This document shows, piece after piece, positions 39,279 through 49,699 of a stretch of 64,000 nt of DNA. A program made the translations under genes and the position numbers. The notes beneath the pieces were generated by a model that was not told the origin of the DNA, searched no databases, and worked only from the letters and a program-made list of their open reading frames with translations. This stretch comes from Cristatella mucedo (lineage: Eukaryota > Bryozoa > Phylactolaemata > Cristatellidae), in contig WPIO01000001.1 of assembly GCA_009760855.2 (NCBI GenBank), positions 1,676,001-1,740,000 of the forward strand, in the 5' to 3' direction. How positions within the stretch are numbered: position 1 is the first letter of the stretch; each line of letters starts with the position of its first letter.

Positions 39279-39950
39279 TTAAGAATTAAAAAATGTCATT
39301 AATTGCTTTCCCTCTGAATCAACAGACCAAAATCTACCTTCACTTTCAGTCTTAGTTAGGTCTATCACGCAATATCCAAAACGATTTCTAGTACCAGAGT
39401 TAACCCATTCTCTAAATTTTTTCTTATCAATATCTCCAACGTATGCATCGCGTATATACTCAATGTCACTTGTGTTTTGCTTAAATATTACTATTAAATT
39501 TATATTGTTTCTAATTTCTCTCCTAGGTATATTTGTAAATCCTTGAGCAAGGTAGAAAATGTTTAAACCTTTATGTCATCCTCGTGTGAAATAGTCCAAT
39601 ATCTTTGTCTGATCCTCAGTCATTAGATCATCAAGCACAACTACATTCTTGCAGTTCTTATACGAGTCTACTTCTGGCATAGCATCAATTCCGTTAATCC
39701 ATGAGTAAGCTTTGTTTTCTTTTGTCATCGACATAAGTCCACGATACAATTTTTGGTCTAAAATTGAAGCAATAATTGTACAAATATCATAATTAACCAT
39801 CCCGTAAAATATCCAATTCATGATAAGTTGAGATTTACCTGAACCACTTGGTCCTAAAACTAAAGCTCTTATCGGAACATTTGGTAAAGGTTGTTTATGC
39901 CCAGTATCTAAATCTTGTCCAAAATTAAACGCCCTTACTCGAAGAGACAT
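39279..39950 (-). pseudogene. A32/FtsK-HerA-type genome packaging ATPase, one in-frame stop
   Basis: Would drive genome packaging at the particle vertex. Walker A GPSGSGKS (residues 33-40) and Walker B NVVVLDD (102-108) are intact. The following FTRG segment and the downstream YLAQGFTNIPR and NLIVIFKQNTSD segments match Polinton/adintovirus ATPases. Length of about 223 residues is normal. The only lesion is TGA at 39576, right after FTRG, where relatives usually have a basic residue. The start follows TAGTATAGGAA. It is divergent from the zinc-ribbon gene at 39985, 34 bp away. Confidence 0.88.
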
Positions 39951-39984
39951 TTCCTATACTAAAAAAAGTTTTTATATTATAGAA

Positions 39985-40320
39985 ATGGAAATTTACTGCT
40001 CGAAATGTAAGAAGCCTACAGATAGCATTCATGAGGAGTATACTGAAATTGATAGTACAAAAGGTCTTAGGGGAATGATTAAAGCAATTTGTTTGATTTG
40101 TGAGAGAAAAAAATCAAAGTTTGTAAAGCTTAGAAGTGTAACGAGTGTGGCGAGTGGTGTTCTAGCTCATGGTAAAAAATTAGGCACTGGAGTTCTAGCT
40201 CATGGTAAAAAGTTAGGTACTGGAGTTCTAGCTCATGGGAAAAAGTTTGATGGTGATATGAGTAAAGAACAAATACTTTCTGAACTAAGAAAAACTATCA
40301 ACAGTTTAAAAAAAAAGTAA
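39985..40320 (+). CDS. DUF5679-like zinc-ribbon protein with GVLAHGKKLGT repeats
   Basis: The start follows TATTATAGAA. The N-terminal domain has YCSKC (C5, C8) and CLIC (C36, C39) around a short basic linker ending KSKFVK, the layout of DUF5679 zinc ribbons common in large DNA viruses and adintovirus-like elements. It is followed by three tandem 11-residue units (GVLAHGKKLGT), encoded by a 33-bp direct repeat at about 40156-40250. The frame ends in an A9 run directly before the protease coding sequence, and one base more or fewer would fuse the two. Basic repeats suggest nucleic-acid binding. Confidence 0.6.
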   Translation: MEIYCSKCKKPTDSIHEEYTEIDSTKGLRGMIKAICLICERKKSKFVKLRSVTSVASGVLAHGKKLGTGVLAHGKKLGTGVLAHGKKFDGDMSKEQILSELRKTINSLKKK

Positions 40321-40696
40321 AAATTACACCCCTAACTGACCTCGAAATAAATCACTATGTGAAAGAATTAGATATAACAAATTTCAGAGGTGTATTTGCA
40401 AGAGATGAATTAATTTCTCCAGAACAGAATGAGTGCGTTTTTTGCAATACTGGAAAATCAGATCTAGCAATATATCATTGGGTAGCTCTTAAAAAATTGG
40501 AGATCGATGTTTTTATTTTGATTCATTCGGTGCTCCTCCAATGCCAGAAGTGATTGAATATTTTGGAGTTACACCAAGTTTTCAGACTTTTCAAATGCAG
40601 AAGTTTAATCAAACGGATTGTGGAATGAGGTGCTTAATCTTCCTTAAATTAATAGAATTTGTTGATTTTGGTAAAGTCATGCAATTAATAATTTGA
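40321..40696 (+). pseudogene. Adenain-like cysteine maturation protease, frameshifted
   Basis: Processes virion proteins in adenoviruses and adintoviruses. The first part reads NFRGVFARDEL, then the catalytic-His segment YHWVAL. After a frameshift near 40495 the second part has YFDSFGAPP and the Gln/Cys segment QTDCGMRC, giving the full His-Asp-Gln-Cys layout of the C5/Ulp1 fold. No ATG begins the frame: it is open upstream into the A9 run ending the zinc-ribbon gene, so the start is unclear. It may have been made as a fusion or by frameshifting. Stop TGA at 40694. Confidence 0.8.
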
Positions 40697-40724
40697 ATTA
40701 AACAAAATATTTCCACTATATAGA

Positions 40725-41154
40725 ATGGAAAATTATACACGTTCATGTTGAAGAGAAAACTTCAAAAGATTCAAAAACTTATCTTAGTGCATGGATGTAT
40801 ATAACAGAAGAATCACTTCCTTATATTCAAAAAATTGTAGATAGATCGAGTGAACAATTAGATTTTAAAGGATTTGATGCTAGTGCAAAATCAACAATTG
40901 GAATTAGATTTGATTTTGGAAAGAAACCTAGCATTATGTTTGATGAGAATAATAAAAAAATTAAAGTATCTAGTCCTGCAGATGTAATTAAGAAATTAGG
41001 AAATGATTTTAGTATCACTGAAATTCTTGATGGAAGTTATGCTTCAAAAGAATACTATAATAATGAAGCAAGATTAAATATTAGACTTAAGATTGACCAA
41101 GTAAAAGTTTATGGTTCTCCAAAGAGATTAGTTTTTAATCTAGCAGAGTTTTAA
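40725..41154 (+). pseudogene. Unknown protein, start region frameshifted
   Basis: The start box ACTATATAGA lies immediately before ATG at 40725, but that frame stops after eight codons. The adjacent frame is open from 40726 to 41154 and looks coding (KIIHVHVEEKTSKDSKTYLS at its beginning). A one-base change just after the ATG explains this. About 140 residues, mixed alpha/beta, no recognised motif. It lies between the protease and the convergent PLA2 gene. Confidence 0.5.
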
Positions 41155-41188
41155 AAGTATAAATAAAAAGTTTGTGAGTTAAATTTTT

Positions 41189-41953
41189 TTAGATCTTTTT
41201 CCGAGTGATATCAAGCATTCTATCAACAATTCCACGAGCATAATTTTTTATCTTATTTAGGCTAGCAGGGTTTGATACTTTATCTTTTAGAAAATCAGTA
41301 GCAAATGAGTCGTTTAGAGCTCAGCCAATTCCAAGTCCGAGCTTAGCTTTCGCTGCCATCACGGCTGCAACTGTTTTAGCATCTTCACGTACGTAATTTG
41401 GTTGTCTTGGATCTAGTGCAATTCTAGCAGCAGACTCAGCTAATACCAAGTCTGATAAGTTTCTTATTTCTGTTCTTTGAGGCTCAAGCATAGATGAAGT
41501 TTCAGTGTACGTATGATCATGGATGAGACCACGTTTATCCAAATCATTTACGCCTTCATAAGATTCATTCATCCTTTGAGTGAATTTTGTTCCTGGGCCC
41601 ACATATGAGTATTTTCCAGTATTGTTAAAACTTCCATCTGGTACATTCTCTGATTTTACTCCTGAAGGGAGTTTCATATGCATTTCACGTCCGCCAGTAA
41701 GTTTATTTATTATATCGACCAGACCCGAGCCAACTTTTCTATTTTGCTTTAGTTGCTTCAAACTTAAATTGAATTGTAAGCCAGCGTTTTTTGATCTACA
41801 CTTTCTATTTTATTTAGTTGTGTTTTTGTTACAAAGATAGAAATAGACCCTGACAGGTCTTCTTTTTTAACCTGATTGAAATAGGTTTATCCGACTTGTG
41901 TATTAAGTTTACTTGATGATCTGACAGGTTTAGCTTTGCCTCGTGATATTCCA
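41189..41953 (-). pseudogene. Phospholipase A2-domain virion protein (parvovirus VP1u-like)
   Basis: The start follows TTATTATAGAA. The N-terminal part (HEAKLNLSDHQVNLIHKSDK, later TKTQLNKIESV, then LKQLKQNRKVGSGLVDII) has the repeated L-LS--Q---I pattern of adintovirus/adenovirus-like small virion proteins. The PLA2 part has the calcium loop YVGPGTKF and the catalytic IHDHTY, as in the parvovirus VP1 unique region used to cross endosomal membranes. Two frameshifts separate the N-terminal segments (near 41850 and 41775). TGA at 41321 precedes about 44 more codons ending at 41189. Confidence 0.72.
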
Positions 41954-42043
41954 TTTCTATAATAAATTAAATTTTATTTAAAGGCAAATAAAACTATTAT
42001 ATATTAAGATATAAATCAAGATTCTATCTATAGAGATCGGGTT

Positions 42044-42565
42044 ATGGAGCTTTTGGATTACAATCCAGATACTGGGAAATTTACAAATGAAACAACTCGT
42101 GGTGGAAATGCGAGAATTGGTAAAGAGTCGGGAAGTATCGACAGTTATGGATATAGAATTATGAGTATTGACGGAAAGCGATACAAAAGTCACAGACTAG
42201 CATGGATGATAATGAATGAAGATATGCCTATTTTTGAAATTGATCATAAGTATTCTATTAAGTCTGATAATAGAATTGCTAATCTTAGAATTGCCACTCA
42301 TTCTGAAAACAATAGAAACAGAAAAAAACTAAGAAATAATAAATCTGGATTCGTCCGCGTATCTTGGAGTAAAAAATCAAATAAATGGAGATCAGTAATA
42401 TCAATAGATAAACAATATTATCACTTAGGTCTATTTGATTCTGCAGAAGATGCAGCTGTTGCCAGGGATCTTGAGGCTATTCGCCTCCACCTAAGATTCG
42501 CTAGGCTCAATTTTACTTATTCTCTAACAGAAGATTGCAAAATTGTTCGTTACACAGACTTTTAA
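42044..42565 (+). CDS. HNH endonuclease with AP2-type DNA-binding domain, intact
   Basis: 173 residues. The HNH fold occupies about 37-92: GYRIMSIDGKRYKSHRLAW with conserved H50-R51, then EIDHKYSIKSDNRIANLRI with D67-H68 and N76, then NNRN. An AP2 module spans about 100-157 (SGFVRVSWSKKSNKWRS ... YYHLGLFDSAEDAAVARDLE). This pairing is typical of phage and giant-virus homing-type endonucleases. The gene runs against the neighbours and its last 40 bp overlap the 3' end of the minus-strand gene at 42524. It is one of the few undamaged genes here. ATG is preceded in frame by a few codons without another ATG. It may have arrived as a selfish insertion. Confidence 0.85.
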   Translation: MELLDYNPDTGKFTNETTRGGNARIGKESGSIDSYGYRIMSIDGKRYKSHRLAWMIMNEDMPIFEIDHKYSIKSDNRIANLRIATHSENNRNRKKLRNNKSGFVRVSWSKKSNKWRSVISIDKQYYHLGLFDSAEDAAVARDLEAIRLHLRFARLNFTYSLTEDCKIVRYTDF

Positions 42566-42987
42566 TTTCGTGATATCATGCAGAATTGCATAACATTCAT
42601 CCTTAAAAATTCCAGAGATATCTGGTTTCATTCCTGCAATACCTGAGATAACTGTTGAAAGTGTTGGTAACTGACTAGCAATCCATGTTGTATATCCAGA
42701 GATTTCTCCAGGTGTATCAAGAAGAGTATCAACTTTAGATCTAACTGATGCTTCAAGATCACTTGTTACACTTGCCATTCCAGAAGCGATTCTTTTTGTG
42801 CTTCAATGTCACATTCATCTATATAAAACCTTTTTACAGATGTATCTGTCATAATTGAGATATCTGAGTTGAGTGTCTGTTGATCATAAACAGTCATTCT
42901 AGACTTTACAAGATAGTCAACATATGCTTTCAGCAGAGTTGCAGATGTAGCAAGATTGCGATCAGATACTTCAGTTGCTGTCGACAT
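42524..42987 (-). pseudogene. Unknown small protein, one frameshift
   Basis: The start follows ATAGTATAGGAA. The first 73 codons (NLATSATLLKAYVDYLVKSR) and the next 84 (SDLEASVRSKVDTLL ... GYTTWIASQLPTLSTVISGI) are in different frames joined at an A5 run near 42790. The combined length is about 150 residues, helical. Its 3' end is overrun by the convergent HNH gene, so the original C-terminus is unclear. Confidence 0.45.
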
Positions 42988-43216
42988 TTCCTATACTATT
43001 ATAAAAAAAATACAAAACATCTAATTCTTTATTCACTCTCTTGCTTTAATTTTAAGTTCCTCATATTTATCTTCATGGGTACACATTTCAAATAAAATTT
43101 TGATAAGTTAATCAGTTAATTTTAATTTTCTACCTTGACTAACATCTTGAATTGTATTACTAATTTTAAATTTTTTATTTTTGGATCCATATATACTATG
43201 AAGAAAAACATTTAAT

Positions 43217-43501
43217 TCAAAAATAATTAATTAATTTGTAAGCCCTGTTTAGTTTTGGAGTTTTTGATTTCTTTTCTGCTTCTAATAACATTTCATTTAT
43301 TTTACTTCTACATTCCATTAGTTGATCACAGGTATCGCAAATCTCAACAAGAACGGCAGTGTACGAGCTATCCAAGTCTGGAATAAGTTTATCAAGTGAA
43401 TGCTTGACAATTCTTTGATCTACTCTCTTTAACTTTTGTAGACAAATTTTAAGAGCCATATCTCTTGATTGTTCGCAACTCAGAATTCTAGAAACATCCA
43501 T
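43217..43501 (-). CDS. Small helical protein, unknown, intact
   Basis: 94 codons after a TTTATATAGA box, beginning MDVSRILSCEQSRDMALKIC. Predicted to be mostly helical with a basic C-terminus (EAEKKSKTPKLNRAYKL). No family recognised. The box and the open frame support a real gene. Confidence 0.5.
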   Translation of the reverse strand: MDVSRILSCEQSRDMALKICLQKLKRVDQRIVKHSLDKLIPDLDSSYTAVLVEICDTCDQLMECRSKINEMLLEAEKKSKTPKLNRAYKLINYF

Positions 43502-43521
43502 TCTATATAAATATAAATTTT

Positions 43522-43695
43522 TTATAGTTCATCTTCTTCGTTTACGTAATTGTATTCGTATTCATATTCTGATTCTTCACTTTCATATTCACTTTCATAT
43601 TCACTTTCATATTCTGATTCTTCTGGATTGTAATCAGGATCATCACTATCAGACTCTTAATATTCAGATTCAAATTAATTTTTATATTTTTTCAT
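43522..43695 (-). pseudogene. Short acidic SEYE-repeat protein with two TAA codons
   Basis: ATG follows ATTATTATAGAA. The 57-codon frame is dominated by Ser-Glu-Tyr-Glu repeats (SEYESEYESEYESEESEY) and ends NEEDEL. TAA codons at 43675 and 43657 interrupt the first 13 codons. The tandem repeat is also visible in DNA as TTCATATTCACT units. Function unknown. Confidence 0.4.
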
Positions 43696-43730
43696 TTCTA
43701 TAATAATGAATTTTATTTATTAATATAAAT

Positions 43731-43886
43731 TTATTCCTCCATCTCAAAAATTAACTCTTCTTCTGCTCTGTCATATTCCATTTCTATTTGTAATTCATAT
43801 AACTCTTTTGTTGTTTCTCGAATATCATGTTCGACTTTTATTTTTGCTTCAGGTTCAACGATTTCTTCACTCTTTCATTTTGACAT
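43731..43886 (-). pseudogene. Short acidic protein with TGA at codon 4
   Basis: The start follows ATTAATATAG and overlaps the last codons of the polymerase in another frame. 51 codons rich in Glu (EEIVEPEAKIKVEHDI; YDRAEEELIFEMEE). In-frame TGA at 43875. Recognised only by start box, composition and position. Confidence 0.35.
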
Positions 43887-46800
43887 CTATATTAATAGCA
43901 CCAATATTGCAAGTATTACATCGTCCTGGATTTAAATGATTACTCAATGCATCAGCAATTCTGTAGTGTCCATAAGCATAACTACAGATTCCACAATCCA
44001 ACCAGTATCGTTTTGAATCAAAGGCGGATAATGCTTTTTTGTTTGTGTTATAGTATAAATATGATGATTTCTTGTTTGAAATCTCAATTGACGGCGATAA
44101 ACATCTTTGCCAGTCTCAAGACATCCTAAATAATCTGAACGTGATAAATATTTCTTTGCAACATCCTTTTTTGTACCTTTAGCTTTCTTTGCTGAAGACT
44201 TCACCTGTATACCATTATTTGTTGAAACTGCTATTTGCATAGAATATAATTTCGGTCTTAAGAAAACTCCCTCATCTAGTATAACTGAATTCTCTATCAT
44301 AACTCCATTTTTATCTTTAATGAAATCTTTTGTTTCTGTGTCAATTGTATATTTATCTGCTATCTCATCTTTAAATTTTCCCAAGCTTTCTTTATTTTTT
44401 ACCATCATTTTCTCAAATCCTTCTAATTTGCAAACTTCTTGATTTTTTGGGTAACCAGAGAGGTCTAGATAATCTATATAGTTCTCGAAGTCTTTATAAA
44501 CATCCTCTGTATTTATCTTCACGACTAAAGAATCAGTAACAGTATATGCAAGTGTCAGCGCATCTCCATAATTATCTTTCATTGTGTTATAGTAAAAGTC
44601 TTGCATTACTAATTTTTATATCTCAAGAATAGCAAAACCTAAGTAAGTAGGCTTGTTAAGATAGATTTCAAGCTTTGTCGTTTCTATTCCAACAAGATCC
44701 ATGTTAAAAAGTCTTCTATCTTTAAATCTTCCACTCATAACTCTTTTATTTGATGTTTCAACATCCTTGTCGAACTTTAAATCAAATAACTCAATGTTTA
44801 CTCTCTCTCTTACATTTTCCATTGTCTTCCCAAATAATGCATTATTTTTTAACTTATAATATTCTTTCTCAAACTCATCTTTTACATCTTTTCTTCTCTC
44901 AGTGTTATATTTAATATAACCACTCAACCAATCACTTTGCGAAAAACTCATTACTCTATGTATCTTTGTCAAGACATACCCACTGCGAAAAACTCATTAC
45001 TCTATGTATCTTTGTCAAGACATACCCCCTTTCTAAGGCAAACTGTAAATTTCTATAGTGAATTATGTACTTTTCTCTTGGTTTCAGATCAATAATCAAC
45101 TTCTCAACTTTACTTTCATGATCATCTTTAGCTAAAGTTTTATTTTGATAATATGAATACTCATCTTTTGCAACTTCTCTCTTAATTAGTAAAAGAGGAT
45201 AATCAGAATAAACATTATGTAAATCCTTTGGACAGTGCATGTCAACCTCAAAAGCATAGCCAGTCTTTGAGTTTTCTTTTATTCCTAGTGTTTTTTGTTT
45301 GTAAATGCTTTAATCTGCTTCTCATCTAAAAACTTAAAATTACTTGTCGGCAAGAATTTAGTCATCGCAGTAGCATAAAGCGAGTTTTCGTCAACATAGA
45401 GTAGCCAACTCTTATTCTTTGTGCTAACATAATTAGATGCCATTTGGTTGTTAGCCTTAACATGCCTGCAAAATGTTTGTGTTATACCTCCTCTGATTGC
45501 ACTCTCAAAGAAATTGAAGTCTTCAAAGTTTGATAATAAATCTAATCTAACTTTTGAAAATCTTAAATCTGCACACCAAGTTAAACCAGGAGCAGTAAAG
45601 AAGTTTGCAGGATCCAGACCGTCAATTCTTTTTGAGAGATGTCTAAAATGTTGAAAAACATCAGCTAGTTGAAAAACATCCATCGTGAGATAAATATCGC
45701 TATATTTTTCTAATGTATCTTTAGTTAGTGGGTCAATCTTCTTCATTAATTTCCACACTTCTTGCGCTCAATCATAATCCTTTTCTCAATGTTGCTGTCA
45801 TTCAAAGTGCTAAAAAAACATTTTATTGGAGGCAAACTTGTATCTTGTAGCTTTGAGAAAGAATCAACACATTCATAAGGAAAAACTCCCTTTGCTGATA
45901 ACAACTCAAAGTCTTTATCGCTAAGCATTGAGAACTTCTCCCTAGTATATGTTAGTGGTTTCTCTGACTTAACAACATTTTTAACTAAGTCTGGTAATCC
46001 TTTATTCATCAGCTGAAGTGAATCTCTAAAACTAAGAGCTCCAATTTCAATGTTTATATATTTTTCCATATTATTTGCAATTACGCTTTTTTTAAGTTTT
46101 TGACCATGAAACTCTTGAACTAACCAGTGCGAATCATATCCTTTTAGATTATCTGTAAATACAGGAAGCTTAAACTTTTCTGGGTTAATACTAACATTAA
46201 GATTACACTCGTTGTGTGCAGCACCTCGGTATTTGCCAGTAAGATGACAGTGATGTAAAACCTTATCATCTTTTAAATCTAAATTGCAAATATAACAGGC
46301 ATTTGCCGAGTTGTATGCCTTACTCTCTTCACTAGTCATAGTCTTATAATCGTATTTCATATACTTAGGAAGAATCTCTCTCAATTCTTTTTTGATTGAA
46401 TCTACTTCTTCTAATAGATTCTTGACTAACTCTCTTACATTATTTGGTCCCTTTAGTAACTTAAAACTTTTTCTTTCTCCTTTGTAGTTTATAATTGTAT
46501 ATGCGCTTGAATATGGAATGTGTTTTTGAAAAGAAACTTTTGGAATGCTACTATCTTCCTTATCAGTCTTTCTTACATCACTGAGCAAACATTCAAAGTC
46601 TGCATAAGCAACAAATGGACACCATAATGTTTTTGAGTATTCCTTAAAGTAGCACTTTTCTCCTTCCTCGGGCATTTTTATTCTAGACCTGCCATTATTT
46701 CCCTTCTTACATGCATCAATATGTTGTGCAAGTTTATCTTGAGAATAAAATCTGCAGATACATCTCTTACAAGTTAGTTGAGTGCCAAATCCCTTTGAAC

Positions 46801-47896
46801 TTCTGCAATGTCCATTAAAATTCTTAATGATTACATAATGAGAGAATGTCTTATCTTCATTGCTATATAAAAGAAGATCTAAGTGCTTCTCATTTTCCTC
46901 ATCAACTATAAGAAGCGGACTTAAATCTTTGCTGCAATACTCATAAACATTTATTGTAATGTCAAACAGTTTTGCTAAAGTAGGTATGTCTGAAATAATA
47001 AATGCTTGAGAATGTCCAGGTCTTACATTAAACAAGTTTGTCAAAGTAGGAATAAGATGATTATATTTTTCAAAAAGTATCTTATTAAGATCTGCAATTG
47101 ACTCTGGATGATTGTCTCTAGGATGAAGAAATCTTAATACGCACCACAATGCGCAACAGATATCTGATTCATTCTTAATATTCAAGGTTGATGTCTTTTT
47201 CTCTAATCCTTTTGGCATAGGTAAATAACTCCCCCCAAAACGATGTCTAAAATGAGTAAACTTTGCAATAAAGCATTAATTGCAGACAGATTCCAACTAG
47301 ATCCTTTCTCAAACCATTCTTCATTCCTCTCCTTAAAAGAAGCGAACTGCATTTTAATAATAGACTCAATATTAGTAGACCTATTTATCTTTACATTAGG
47401 TATGCCAGAAAATGGCTGATAGCAGAAAGACCCGTTTTCCGATTCTAGAATTAGAGATACAATCATTGTCATTTTTAAATCTTTCTTGTTCTTGAGTATG
47501 TCCCTTATCACTCTAATAAGTCCATTGGCAGTTCTATCATAAATTTTATCAAAGTCTATTTCACCTCTATCTAAACCAACATACTCATAATCCAATAAAC
47601 TTACCATCAGATAAAGTTTTGCCTAAAAACCAACCATTCTCCTCAATTCTGATTAATCTTCTTGATTCTCTCTCAAATGACCATTGCATATTCTTTACTT
47701 CTTTACTTTTGAGAGGAATTTCTACTTTTTTATTTGGAATTACTTGCAAGCTAGATATCATTTTATCTAAACTAGCCTTTGAAAATAGATACTTAGGCAA
47801 AAGCCCTGTTCTTTTTCGTACTTCTTCTCTAACACGCCTAGCGTGATCGCTAAAATTTTCACCCTTGCGTCGCATAACATAATCATTGTTAGACAT
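43867..47896 (-). pseudogene. Protein-primed family B DNA polymerase, heavily disrupted
   Basis: Replicates the linear viral genome from a protein primer. About 1,340 codons in seven frame segments. Landmarks: GSSWNLSAIN and CALWCVLRFLHP in the N-terminal region; exo I YADFECLL (near 46600); Cys/His segment CYICNLDLKDDKVLHHCHLT; exo II NLKGYDSHW; exo III YLTMDVFQLAD; pol A LYVDENSLYATAM (near 45385); pol B LKNNALFGKTMENVR; motif C YTVTDSL (near 44540); KKAKGTKK and the C-terminal YWLDCG..CSYAYGHYRI. Frameshifts lie near 47595, 47210 (G6 run), 45770, 45290, the 46-bp duplication at 44939-45030, and 44035 (A6 run). Stops are TGA at 45768 and TAA at 44616. Motif C normally reads Y-x-D-T-D; here the first Asp is Val. 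Confidence 0.93.
44939..45030. repeat. 46-bp tandem duplication inside the polymerase gene
   Basis: 44939-44984 and 44985-45030 are identical for about 43 bases (GCGAAAAACTCATTACTCTA ...). Both copies encode the KIHRVMSFSQ motif. A 46-bp gain shifts the frame. Confidence 0.95.
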
Positions 47897-47920
47897 ATCT
47901 TATACTATATACAATTTTTC

Positions 47921-48348
<428 letters not shown>

Positions 48349-48552
48349 AAGCTTGCGTGGCGGATCACGAAATTACACGCGAGGAGTGAAGGGCATTGCA
48401 GCGGCTTTGCGTCTCTTCGCCATTATCGGCTCGGAAGTCGTGCTGTCCGTGTTCCTAAACCGGGATCAGCTCTCTCCTCCGCCGAGCCACTCATTCCTGC
48501 CGCGAAGCTACCACCGCACAGCTTCTGCCACCACCGCCCCGCCGCCATGCTG

Positions 48553-48688
48553 GTTTGGCCCAGCGGTTTAGGTGCTCGCCCCGATCAAAGTCTGGCCGAG
48601 GTCGTGGGCTCCAGCCCCCGGGGCATCTGTGAAGTGCCTGAATAGAGATTAAGTTCTCTTGGAGCGCTATGCAAGTGAATTATATTTC
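48553..48688 (+). repeat. SINE family A, full-length
   Basis: TTTGGCCCAGCGGTTTAGG head, GGGCTCCAGCCCC B-box region, GAAGTGCCTGAATAGAGATT tail and terminal AATTATATTTCC. Confidence 0.8.
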
Positions 48689-49699
48689 CTTTCCCCGTCA
48701 GACCGAGGCCTCAGAACGACAGCTGCCGCAGAACGCTGCCCTCACTTCCGCTCTTACTTCCGCCCCTACTTCCGCTCTCGCACACGCGCGAGACTCTCAC
48801 GTCCGGCCGCCGGTGTATCTACAGCCTCGGCTGCTGCTGCTGCTGCTGGAACAAAGGAAGCGAGCGCCCGAGATTCTGCTGCCGCCGGCGCCGGCAAACA
48901 GTTCGCATTTTCAGCCGCCGAAGCTGTGGCCCAAGCGACCGCCCACTCGACCAGCAATTGGCGTAAGAGCTAGACGGCGTGCTCGGGCGCCCAATCGCTT
49001 GCGGCGGCATCGTCCGTGCTAGCTAGTTCCACCGTCCAGCCCTCGACGATGCCGCCGCCCTCTCTGCTACCAAGAAGCTAGCCTGTTCTGTTGAGAGGGC
49101 GACGCTGGGCACGCGGGGCTGTGTGCGATTCCCCCCTCGCGAAGCTGTTTGAATCTTCTTTTGGACTCGTTTCTTGAGGTGACCATGGCGAGGCCGTGGT
49201 CGGCTGCGACGCCGGCGTCTGCGGCGGCGTCAGAGGTGAGGCTGGAGCAGCAGCCGCGGCCGGCGTTCCCACCGCGGTGGAAGGAGGAGGTCACATGCCC
49301 TCACACCCTCACACCGCCGACAACCGCGTCTTCTCCGGCGGTGGCCGAAAGATCGCCGTGCACCGAGGCGGCCTCCGGAGCCGCTAGCAAGCCTGCAGAG
49401 ACGTCCGAGCGGCAAACTCTGGGCTGTAAGTCGAGCCAGTGGCTGCCGCTGAGAAGAGCTCTGCAGCAGATCAGTGCGAAACCTCAGCGGGCGGAGCTCT
49501 CGCGTTTAATGGCGGCGCTGCTCCGGCGGTTGAGGAGGCGCTCTATGGCGGTTGACGAGGCGCTCTCGCATTTGATGAGGGCAAGCGATTCCCATCACGC
49601 TCGGCTGCTTTCTGAGTCGGAGCTCGCGGTGCTTGCTCTCGCGCGAGCTTCCTTAGTCACTTCTTCATTTTTCCGATCGTCCGATCGTATCCCATCTAG
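48689..49699. other. GC-rich region, several open frames, no exon fixed
   Basis: Ala/Arg/Pro-rich open frames exist in several phases on both strands, as expected for GC-rich DNA. Probably intronic or regulatory DNA of the gene with the exon at 49700. Confidence 0.4.

Noticed and set aside
30559-47896. Alternative genetic code (TGA or TAA read as an amino acid) in the viral element
   Set aside because: Long stretches such as the 490-codon polymerase segment contain no in-frame TGA, TAA or TAG, frameshifts accompany the stops, and the stop positions do not correspond to one amino acid. Decay is simpler. The stop bias is kept as a finding.
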